A stretch of DNA of 55,858 nt. Origin: Patescibacteria group bacterium. GTDB lineage: Bacteria; Patescibacteriota; Minisyncoccia; Phycocordibacterales; Phycocordibacteraceae. Shown in pieces: positions 44,514 to 53,700 of this stretch. Position 1 is the first letter of the stretch; every line of letters begins with the position of its first letter. Both the position numbers and the translations under genes were made by a program. Location: assembly GCA_030837225.1 (NCBI GenBank), contig JAUPKX010000015.1, positions 1 to 55,858 on the forward strand, in the 5' to 3' direction. The notes below the pieces were generated by a model that saw only the letters and a program-made list of their open reading frames with translations, was not told the origin of the DNA and ran no database searches.

Positions 44514-45560
44514 TTAGATAGTTAGTTCAGGCTCTGGAGTTGCCAGGGTAACAGGCGTATTCCCTGCCTTAAGTACGTGTTGCACAAGAGTTGCGGTGTA
44601 TCCGGCCTCGTTGTCATACCAGGCGAGCACCTTAACGAGGTTCCCATCAACAACGCGCGTCATACCAAGGTCTGCGATACTCGCCGCGCGCTGCCCCACA
44701 ATATCGCTTGATACATATTCCATATCAGACGCTTCAAAGATTCCCTGCCAGCGCGGAAGAGCTGCGGCCTTCCTGAGTGCCTCGTTCACTTCTTCAACCG
44801 TTGTTGCGCGCTTTGCGATAAAGGTTATGTCGGCAATAGATCCGGCAGGTACGGGAACTCGAAGCGAGATGCCATCAAACTTGCCTGCAAGTGAGGGGTA
44901 CGCCTTCGTTACGGCTATAGCCGAGCCTGTAGACGTCGGGATGATGTTCTGCGCTGCGGCTCGTCCTTCTTTCATGTCCTTGGACGGGCCGTCCACAATG
45001 GACTGCGTACCGGTGTAGGCATGCGTTGTTGAGAGGATTGCCTTCTCGATACCAAGTACTTCGTCGAGAATCGCAATAACGGGAGACGCTGAGTTCGTGG
45101 TGCACGATGCGTTACTCGTTATAGGGCAGGTCTGGAGCTTTGATTCGTCGAGTCCCATAAGCACCGTTGCGCCGAGCGGATGCTCGTCCTTAACGGGGCC
45201 CGTTATAACCACACGCTTTGCGCCTGCTATTATGTGCGCGTTCGCTTTCTCGTAGTTAGTGAAGAATCCCGTTGATTCAACAACCACATCAACCGCTAAA
45301 TCCTTCCACGGAAGGAGTGCGGGATCTTTCTCAGAAACGAACCTCACTTCCTTCCCGTTTATTGAAAGAGCGCCTTCTTTCCAGGCAACCGGAAATGGCG
45401 CACGGCCGTATACCGTATCGAACTGAAGGAGGTATGCGAGATTCTCCGCAGAACCTAGGTCATTTATAGCGACAACCTCTATGTCAGACCTGTCCCAGGT
45501 CTGCCGTACAAACGCTCTCCCTATTCTCCCGAACCCGTTAATTGCTACCCGAATGGCCAT
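44514..45560 (-). CDS. gap: Glyceraldehyde-3-phosphate dehydrogenase
   Basis: A 348-residue glycolytic enzyme. The Rossmann start is MAIRVAINGFGRIGRAFVRQ; the catalytic Cys is in SNASCTTNSASPV, and THAYTGTQSIVDG, RAAAQNIIPTSTGSA and WYDNEAGYTATLVQHV are family blocks. NAD or NADP preference is suggested only weakly: AINDLGSAENLAYLLQFD has the Asp often seen in NAD enzymes. It is the first gene of a minus-strand row that runs through rpiB, cassette G, rpe, cassette F and transketolase. A 14-bp palindrome lies 14 bases upstream of the ATG. Confidence 0.97.
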   Translation of the reverse strand: MAIRVAINGFGRIGRAFVRQTWDRSDIEVVAINDLGSAENLAYLLQFDTVYGRAPFPVAWKEGALSINGKEVRFVSEKDPALLPWKDLAVDVVVESTGFFTNYEKANAHIIAGAKRVVITGPVKDEHPLGATVLMGLDESKLQTCPITSNASCTTNSASPVIAILDEVLGIEKAILSTTHAYTGTQSIVDGPSKDMKEGRAAAQNIIPTSTGSAIAVTKAYPSLAGKFDGISLRVPVPAGSIADITFIAKRATTVEEVNEALRKAAALPRWQGIFEASDMEYVSSDIVGQRAASIADLGMTRVVDGNLVKVLAWYDNEAGYTATLVQHVLKAGNTPVTLATPEPELTI

Positions 45561-45573
45561 GAATGTAGTGCGC

Positions 45574-45587
45574 TACCTATATAGGTA
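45574..45587. promoter_or_regulatory. 14-bp perfect palindrome upstream of gap
   Basis: TACCTATATAGGTA is its own reverse complement and lies 14-27 bases before the gap ATG, overlapping the likely -10 region (TATACC and TATATA variants). It is a candidate operator or simply an A+T-rich promoter core. Confidence 0.45.
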
Positions 45588-45635
45588 TAAGTTTAGCATC
45601 TCCAAGGGGCTAGAGATCCCCCATTCCTCTAGGCT

Positions 45636-45794
45636 CTATTTGGTAAAACGACTCGGATTGAATATGCCCTGTGCGTAGAGAATCATTGCCTGATTAAGGA
45701 CTGCCGTCAGGGTTGTACCTTCAGCGCGGGCGCGCTTCATTGCTCCTTTCTTTATCTTCGTAGTAGTAGTGAATGAAATACGTGTCGTGGCCAT
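45636..45794 (-). CDS. Small RHH-like protein, possible orphan antitoxin
   Basis: A 52-residue protein starting MATTRISFTTTTKIKKGAMK and continuing RARAEGTTLTAVLNQAMILY. The pattern of a short strand (TRISFTT) followed by two helices matches RelB/CopG-like ribbon-helix-helix proteins. TATACT lies eight bases before ATG, so it has its own nearly leaderless promoter. No toxin is next to it: gap is downstream and Doc/AbrB upstream in the same direction. It may be an orphan antitoxin or a small regulator of gap. It is too short for many gene finders. Confidence 0.6.
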   Translation of the reverse strand: MATTRISFTTTTKIKKGAMKRARAEGTTLTAVLNQAMILYAQGIFNPSRFTK

Positions 45795-45815
45795 ATACAA
45801 AAAGTATACAACTGA

Positions 45816-46199
45816 TTAAGAGGCTTCGGAATTTGTTTCGAGCCAATTCGCAAGCTCTTCTTGTGAGATGTTCTTGGTAGCAACGTTGAGTGTTGTCGTT
45901 ACTACATCCTCGTTTGAGGCTATAAACGTATACCCGTTCATTGAAAGAAACCGAGCCGTAGCGACGAAGCCAGTTCGTTTATTCCCATCGACGAACACGT
46001 GATAATTTACCAAACCTTCAAATAGAATGGCTGCTTTATTCCATAGTGTCGGATAGAGATCAGCACCTCCAAAACAAGCCGCAGGCTTTTCTGCGATAGA
46101 TGCAAGAAGATGAGGATCCCGGACGCCATTACTGCCGCCGGAGGCGTCAATGATCATCGCATGGAGCACCAACAAGTCCTCCGCCGATACGTAGTTCAT
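45816..46199 (-). CDS. doc: Doc-family toxin (Fic fold)
   Basis: A 127-residue Doc-like protein. The core motif is HVFVDGNKRTGFVATARFLS, matching H-x-F-x-D-G-N-K-R-T. The N terminus (MNYVSAEDLLVLHAMIIDAS) and the GVRDPHLLASIAEKPAACFG segment are typical of the Doc family. Phage P1 Doc phosphorylates EF-Tu and stops translation; the same activity is inferred here. It begins two bases after the AbrB-type antitoxin on the same strand. Confidence 0.93.
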   Translation of the reverse strand: MNYVSAEDLLVLHAMIIDASGGSNGVRDPHLLASIAEKPAACFGGADLYPTLWNKAAILFEGLVNYHVFVDGNKRTGFVATARFLSMNGYTFIASNEDVVTTTLNVATKNISQEELANWLETNSEAS

Positions 46200-46201
46200 A
46201 C

Positions 46202-46438
46202 CTACTTATCCTTTAACGCCTCGAGTGCAGGACGATAGTTCTCAATGAATGCCTTAGCCCACGTAACAGTGTCGGTATCAACAACACTCGGAGATATGGT
46301 ACGCGCCTCAATAGTGACCTTCTTATCATGTACCGACACGGAGACGGAGTCCCCGATCTTAAGACCGAGCTCCTCAAGAGACTTCTTTGGAATCGTTACA
46401 GCCGCAGAGCTACCTACTTTCAGTACTTTCTGTATCAT
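46202..46438 (-). CDS. AbrB/MazE-type antitoxin paired with Doc
   Basis: A 78-residue protein. The N-terminal swapped-hairpin domain is QKVLKVGSSAAVTIPKKSLE followed by ELGLKIGDSVSVSV, the AbrB/SpoVT/MazE type. The C-terminal tail WAKAFIENYRPALEALKDK is the probable toxin-neutralising segment, similar in style to tails of other Doc antitoxins. It is the first gene of the pair. Its domain is unlike the Phd fold of phage P1, so this is an AbrB-Doc combination. TAGAAT lies 12 bases before ATG. Confidence 0.9.
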   Translation of the reverse strand: MIQKVLKVGSSAAVTIPKKSLEELGLKIGDSVSVSVHDKKVTIEARTISPSVVDTDTVTWAKAFIENYRPALEALKDK

Positions 46439-46517
46439 TATCTGAATCTTATTCTAATAATATACTAATGTCAAGAGGGTCGTTTGCGCAATCAACTCTG
46501 GTGTCCTAGGTTGATAA

Positions 46518-47576
46518 CTATACTTTCACATATCTCGTTCCTCGACCTTGTCCTAACCGCGTAAGAAGCTTTAACGTAACCAAGCGAGACAGTGCTTGCT
46601 TGACGGTTTCTCTTTCTATTCTGCCTTCAAGAAGAGTGACGACTTCAGCCACGCCTATTTCCCTGCCCTCGGTAAAGAGCTGATACACCTCTTTCTGTTT
46701 TTCAGAGAGAAGCTTTTCTGGCCGATCCTCTTCCATGATTGCTTGCGCTCGTTTCGTTTGCTCAAGAAGTGCCATGAGGAAGTACTCAACCCAAGGACTA
46801 ATGTCCTCGTGGTCTGTGCCATGGTTCTTCTGCACTCTACGGAGGGCAAGGTAATACTCGACTTTAGTCTGCTCAATGATCTCATCCAGCGATACATATG
46901 GCACGTAACTATATCCCGCCTTAAGAAGCAGGAGATTGGTGAGCGCTCGACTTATTCGACCATTACCATCTGAGAATGGGTGGATTGCGAGGAACTCAAA
47001 AATAAAGTTAGCGATAACAAGAAGCGGGTGAATCTCGCGGCTTTTAAGTTTCTCATTTGTCCATTCAATCACTGCCGACATCTCCCCTTTTACGAGATAC
47101 GAGTGGGTAGGGTTAAAGAGCACGATCTCTTCTTTTTTTTCGTTCTCCATAATGACGGCATTGTCGCCGTCCTTGTATTTTCCTTTGTGTGTCTTGTCCT
47201 TCTGTGAGTAGTTGAGGAGGATGTTATGGAATTGCAGTATCCAGCCTTCAGTGAGAGTAATGGTTTTCCAATTATCGAAGACGCGACCAATGAGATCAGC
47301 GTACCCTGCTACTTCTTCTTCATCGCGACCTTTTGGTGCACTTGCGTTAAGACCACGCAAAAAGCGGGCAATTTCTTCGTCCGTCATTGTTGCTCCTTCT
47401 ATACGAGTCGAGGCACCAGTTGAGGTTATGATCACGAACGCCTTAAGACGTCCTAGAATCTGCGGACTGAGGCGAAGACTTCCTTGCCATAGACCTTGGA
47501 ATTGGTCTATCTGAGAGATTCGCGTAAGAATGTCCTGCGATAGCGGTATTCTTTTGCTGAGGCGATTTTCTTCCAT
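46518..47576 (-). CDS. Fic-family protein with winged-helix C terminus
   Basis: A 352-residue Fic protein. The inhibitory motif [S/T]xxxE[G/N] is present as STRIEG in TSTGASTRIEGATMTDEEIA, placing it N-terminal to the core (class II). The catalytic motif is HPFSDGNGRISRALTNLLLL, matching HxFx(D/E)GNGRxxR, typical of AMP-transferases. A C-terminal winged-helix domain (LLEGRIERETVKQALSRLVT) suggests DNA binding and possible autoregulation. The ATG at 47576 is preferred over a TTG seven codons upstream. It is the third toxin-type gene in 2 kb, but class II Fic proteins are often not toxins. Confidence 0.93.
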   Translation of the reverse strand: MEENRLSKRIPLSQDILTRISQIDQFQGLWQGSLRLSPQILGRLKAFVIITSTGASTRIEGATMTDEEIARFLRGLNASAPKGRDEEEVAGYADLIGRVFDNWKTITLTEGWILQFHNILLNYSQKDKTHKGKYKDGDNAVIMENEKKEEIVLFNPTHSYLVKGEMSAVIEWTNEKLKSREIHPLLVIANFIFEFLAIHPFSDGNGRISRALTNLLLLKAGYSYVPYVSLDEIIEQTKVEYYLALRRVQKNHGTDHEDISPWVEYFLMALLEQTKRAQAIMEEDRPEKLLSEKQKEVYQLFTEGREIGVAEVVTLLEGRIERETVKQALSRLVTLKLLTRLGQGRGTRYVKV

Positions 47577-47732
47577 ACGTAATTGGTTATAAATCAACTA
47601 TACACAATAGTACACGAATATACCCAATATAGCAAGTAATTGAGTATGTTTGGTCTTTTCGTATCATTACTACGTGTAAGTCGCATCATCGAGATACTAT
47701 TTTAGATAGGTTTTGATACGATACAGCGATAC

Positions 47733-50700
47733 TCAAGGAGCGGGAGCTGGTTCAGGGACTGGAGCGGATGTTGGTTCTGGAACAGGCGTAGGTTCTGGCT
47801 CTGGCTCCTCTTCAACGACGGGCGCCAAAGGTACTCCAATCGTTTCTTCCTCACTTTCTCCCTCTGGAATCGGTGTCTCTTCTGGCGGCGCTATAGGCGG
47901 CGTACCAGTGTCCTGTGGTACTTCGATACCTTTTGTCTCTAATACGTCCCGAAGCTCATTCCCGGTAATACATACCTCGACACCTTCTGTCGTCATGAGG
48001 CAGATCTCGTCGGCATGAACCTTTCCGAAATACCCCTGTACGGCTGTCACTCGCGCAGCAACGAAATCAGCTAGTGGACGGTGTCCGCTTGTGAGAAGGT
48101 CCGTTATGTAACTAACCGCTCTCCGTAGAGGCTCGTCTTCTATCGCACTGATAGCACTGGCAGGGGTTGTGCTTGTAGCAATCCGAATATTTTCGTCGTT
48201 AAATCTTGCAAGTTCTTCGATAGCGATATCAATACTTGCAAGACGATCAAGAATAAGGTCCGTGCGGCGGAGTGATTCCTGTGCGCTCGATAGTGCGTAG
48301 CTTCCCATCTTGTAGAGATCAGCTTTTCCGCCTGTGTAGACTTCTTCCGGCAAGGTCTCGGTTGTTTCTGTAAGGAATGCGGTTGCGGTTACTGACCCTA
48401 CTGTCGTAAGCGCGTCGTTGAACGTACTGGTGCCTGAAACGGTGAGTTTGCCTGCAATGGATGCGTCTGTCGATACAATGAGAGAAAGTGCTTGTGTGTT
48501 TTGTGCGGCAGGGGCAAGTGCGATGGTGCGTAAATCAAGATCCTGAATAGACTTCACTATGAGCGGCGTCATGCGTCCGTAGTCCACTGCCCATGGACGA
48601 GTGATATCGCTTCCAACATGTACCGCCTCTGGATAGACCTCATAGAGATCCTGCGCGATGTAGCCCTGCGTTCGATTGCCTGGATCGCTTATAAAGTTGT
48701 ATTCCTGTACCCCGACCCGACGAAGAGTCTCAATGCCCCGAGTCGAAAGTACGATGTTTTCCTTGAGGCGGCGGTCAGATGAGGTGTTATATGCAGTCGT
48801 AGAGTTGCCTGTACTGATAGAACCAACATTGCTGCCTGCAGCGTTCTGGAATGCAATGGCAACGGTACTCTCAACGGCTGGGCGCAGCTCGATACCGTAT
48901 TCTTGTCCGCCGCCACCAAAAGCGATGTCGAGTCGAGACGTATATTGCCCGGTAGTGGTTGTGCCGACAAAAATGTTGCCGTCAGCACCAACTCTCATTC
49001 GCTCTACCACTGCTGCATTAAGGGTCTCCGGCTGGGTTGCGAACGCTATACCGCCACCATATCCATTAGAAGGATTCAGGAACTGAATTTCAGTCTTAAC
49101 GTGTGGAGTTCCGACGTAATTCGTACTAATGGTCAGCGGGGTTGCAGACCCATACGCGCCTTCTAAATGAATAGCCTTGGTACCGGAAGTGGTAACCGAG
49201 AGTTTTGCTACTGCAGGAGTGGTGGTACCAATACCGACGTTACCGTCAGCACTTACCCGCATTCTTTCGACATCATTTGTCTTAAGGATTAACGGGGCGT
49301 TGCCCGAATGAAGAGCCATGCCGTTCGGCTCACTCCACGACATCAACGTACGGAGCGAACCACCACCGAAGGCTTTAAGAACGAAAGCCTCACTATAGTT
49401 ATACTGCGCGCCGATTGTTGCATAGTAGTTCGATGAATCAGACGCCGAGTTTAGTCTGAGCTGGTTGGTATTGCTCTCAATTGTCAAAGGATTATCTGGA
49501 GCAGTTGTACCGATACCGACGTTGCCGTTTGAGTTAAGGATTGTCATCCTATTTGAGAACGTAATTGCATTTCCTGCGGTTCCTGATACAGCAGTCCTGA
49601 ATTTTATATTTCCGCTAGCAAAGTCTATGGCTGCAGCTGTGTCATTCCTGTCATACAGGTAACTATCACCTGTGGAAGTGAAGCGGATGCCGTCTCCAAT
49701 CAGTGGATAGCCTGATCCCGAACTACCAATGGTAGCGAGACCTATCCTTGCGCCTCCCCAACTAGAGCCACTGGCGCTTACCTGAAGATTGAAGTTCGCG
49801 GGGTTTGTGGTGCCGATACCGACGTTACCGGTGGAATTAATAATCATTCGCGTCGCTCCTGCAGTGTTGTCATGGAAGACAAGGCTGCTTGGTGTGTACT
49901 GATAGTTTCCTCCAGACGCGATGCTGAATGTCTTTGCACCAGCCGAAGACCCGAGGACGATGGATGGTTCGATTCCTCCGATGGTCAGGTTCACACCAGA
50001 CGTAGATGCTGGCGTTGTAGTACCAATACCCACATTACCAGAGGCATCTATACGTAGTCGCTCATTGGTACCTGCAGTACCCCCAGTCACCATCCTGATG
50101 ATGCCGCTCGCATGGCCGGATATGAACACCAGCCCGGCTGATTTATCCGTTTGAGCCAGAAGCGCGTCAGGATAACCGATACCGGGGCCGGTTCCGTTTC
50201 CGTTTACTCCAACGAAAGCAGTACCTGTCGTATCGTTGATGAACTGGACTGAAGTGCGTGCACTGGTTCCGGTACTAGTATTTGTGATAGCTAGCCGTGG
50301 GTTGCTGTCGTCTCCATCCTTGCGGACATGTAAGGTGTAGTCAGGTGCCGCAGTACCAATACCGACGTTGCCATCACCAAGCAGGGTCAGTACCGTAGTA
50401 AGAGTTGGCATCACAGTCGGGTTGGCTGCAATTCCTGAAGAAGTGGGGTTGAGCCGGAAATCCATCCTACCTGCGCCGTTAGAAGTCGCGTCCGCACTAC
50501 CGAGCGCAATCGTACCAAATCGCCCGAACGATACACCGTTATTGAAAGGCCTTTCCAGTGTAAGTATGTCGCTTGCACCTGCCGTCGCGGTCTGAGCAGA
50601 ACCAGCAAGATGTTGTTTGCTGAGCGGTAAAGTAGTACCAACACCGACCTTGCCGCTGGCATCGATACGCATACGTTCAGTATTAGCCGTACCAAGCGTT

Positions 50701-53700
50701 AAGAAGCCCGAGGCACCATCACCACCACGATAAAAATCAATAAACCCGTTGGTGTACGATCCATTCAAGTAATCAAGTGCTAGTCTATACGCAACACTAT
50801 CTTGAACGGACCCATCACCTGAGGTGAGTTTTAGTTTAAAGTTAGTTCCAGCACCTTGCCACTGCTGAATCGCGCTGTTTATACCCGTAACAACGTCTAG
50901 TTTTGCACCGGGGTCAGTAGTACTGATACCGACACTTCCCGCACTATCTATATACACTCTCGATGTGAAAGTACGGGACCCCGAACCTGCTGATGCTTGT
51001 ACATAATTAAGGGAACCACTTCCCCCAAGGATAAGGGCCGATCCTGTCTGTGCTGTGTTATCAAGTGTTCCTGCCGTAGCTGAGGTTAGGAGTGTGTTGT
51101 TAGAGAACACTGGCGTGTCTCCTGAATACTGGACGCCGAGACGGTGCTTCAATCCAGACCAGCCAGTTGGTTCAAGGATGTAATTAAGTGCTGAGCCAGT
51201 TGAGCCTGCTACATGCATCAAGCTTGAAGGAGTGGTTGTGCCGATACCGACGTTGCCTGCGGATGTTATACGTAACTGCTCAGTTTGCGAGCCGTTTGCC
51301 GGATTCGTATAGAACGATATGGCAGACGCAGGACGGAGTCCTGACGTAAACGCGGTTGATTCCGTGAGGAAGTCAATCTCTGCCGTAGAGAGGAAGCCAG
51401 TTCCCGAGTATGCCTGTCCCGCGATGAGTCCGGTTGTGTCACCTGCTACGGTATTCGTTGGAGCTGCAACGGTTCCTCGCGCATGCCGCAACCGGATTCC
51501 GGCGCCGACCGCGGAGGCGCCGTTGGACTCTATGATAAGGGTGCTGCCTGCGGTACTGGTCTCAGCCAGGTGGAGCAAGCTTTGAGGGGAGGTAGTACCA
51601 ATACCGACGTTGCCATCTCCTAAAATAGTAAGCGCATTGTATCTACCAACTCCACTCTTGAATGTATCGAATCTAAGACCTGCAGAAAATGTCCCTGAGT
51701 TATCAACATAAGAGTATATTCTTGGGTCATTACTAATTGAGTAGTCACTGGCAGGAGAAAGATGTAACTCGGCCGTACTGCCATTGGCAGCACTAAGCGT
51801 CGTTCCAATTCTGGTTATCGCATCATTTGCCCCTGTCGTTTGAATATCCAACTTCACCCCAGGACCCGTCGTACCAATACCGACGTTGCCTCCGTTTCCC
51901 TGCAGAATAAGTGCATTTGCTCCCACTCCCTGCTTGAAGCCACCAATGTATGCTTTATTTCCTACCGGGTCATAAGTAAAGTGTGCTCCTCCCTGGTTGG
52001 ACGCGTAATTCTCCTCATGACCGATAAAGAAGCCTCCGGCTTCGGCACGTATTGCGTTTGAAACATGGAGTTTAGTAGTGATGCTTAGATTCTGGTCGAT
52101 GTCGTAGCTCGTACTAGCGGGGGTTGTCGTACCAATACCCACGTTGCCATCCCCCTGTATGGTCATGGCGGTAGCCCATGCGTTTGAGACGTTGTTCACA
52201 TCAAACTGCATACCCCCTGTGTATACAGTACCGGGGCTAACTGAATATCCACGAATACGACCACCGTTGTAGTATCCATTAAACTCGATACCAGCACCTG
52301 AGAGCGCATCGGTTGGGGTGTTCTTGAGTCTGATAAGTGAGTTGCTCGTACCGGCGCTTGAAGTAGCGATGTCGAGCTTGTATGTAGGAGAAGAATTGCC
52401 TATACCGACGTTACCGTTATTTATTATATTGACCGCATTTGCCACAGCTGCTGTTGAAAAACTGAAGCCAGAATATGTAGATTCATTTCCAACAAATTGC
52501 AGAAACCCGGTACTATTATTTCTGCCAATTACATAATCAAGACCCGCAGAATAACCGAGTTTTATTTGAGGGTTGGGGTATCCGACAGTTGTATCGTAAA
52601 TAGTTAACTTCCCGGTTGGCTCCGTCGTACCAATACCGACGTTGCCTGTCACCCCGAGTACAAGCTGGTTGGCACCGCCTGCGGTGCGCATGTTCTCCAT
52701 AATGGTATTACCCGAAGTATCGAAACGAAGTTTAAATTGTGAAGGTGTCGCCGCTACGCTTTGATTAGTTATATTAATGAGTGTATTGCCTTCGGCTTTG
52801 CTCAATGTGAGAAGTGCGTCAGGTGAGGTAGTACCAATACCAACATTGCCGGATGTTTTTACGGTCACATAGTCGTTGATTCCGAGCTGGTTATAGCCTG
52901 AGATCTTGAAACTATCGCTATCGGAGTTATCGAGTCCCAGGCTCCATGCCTGTCCACCGTTTACATCGAACGTCGCCAACGCATCTCCCGTGGATATTGC
53001 GAGTGCACGGAATCGAGCAGCGCCAGTACCGCCGTTATATACGGCAATATCCGCATTACCGGTCGCAGACCCCGATCCTCGAAGGTACTCCACTGCTCCC
53101 GTTACGCTGCTACTATTAATGCCGACCAAGACATTGTCTGCCGCGGCAGCATTATTCTGAAATACTGCGACGCTTCCTGGCGAGTTGGTGAAGACATCGA
53201 GTGAGTTGCTACCCAGTGCCGCGCTGTTGATGGCCACTTTCCCGCCAAAGTATCCCGTACCACCTACCTCTAACTTGTAGCCGGGGGCCGTAGCACCAAC
53301 GCCAACGTTGCCTGCTCCTGTTACTACTAGATGTACGGTTCCAGCACCGGCTCCTGAGCTAACCATAAATGGATAGTCGGATGCGGTAGTTCCTGATGCG
53401 TGCGTACGCAACCCGTAACTATTACCAGATGATGGGCGACTGCTCACTACCGCTGCCCATTCATTTGCAGTGGACTTCCAAAGGAATCCTGTGGCATTAG
53501 CGCCTGCAATACTATCTCCTGTTGCAGTATTGGAAAGTTGAGAAAGAGGGGCCGCATTACCAATACCGACATTATGTGTCGCACCGTTTATTCCCATATA
53601 GCCAGTTCCAGACGCGTCATAGAACCACATACCCTTATTGGCAGTAACGGGCTGAGCAAAACCTCCAAGACTATCCACCCCGAATACAAACGCGCCAGAA

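Noticed and set aside
47577-47732. A gene or RNA between the Fic gene and the giant adhesin
   Set aside because: The gap is A+T-rich with no ORF of note and no clear hairpin; it probably holds only the Fic promoter and the adhesin 3' end.
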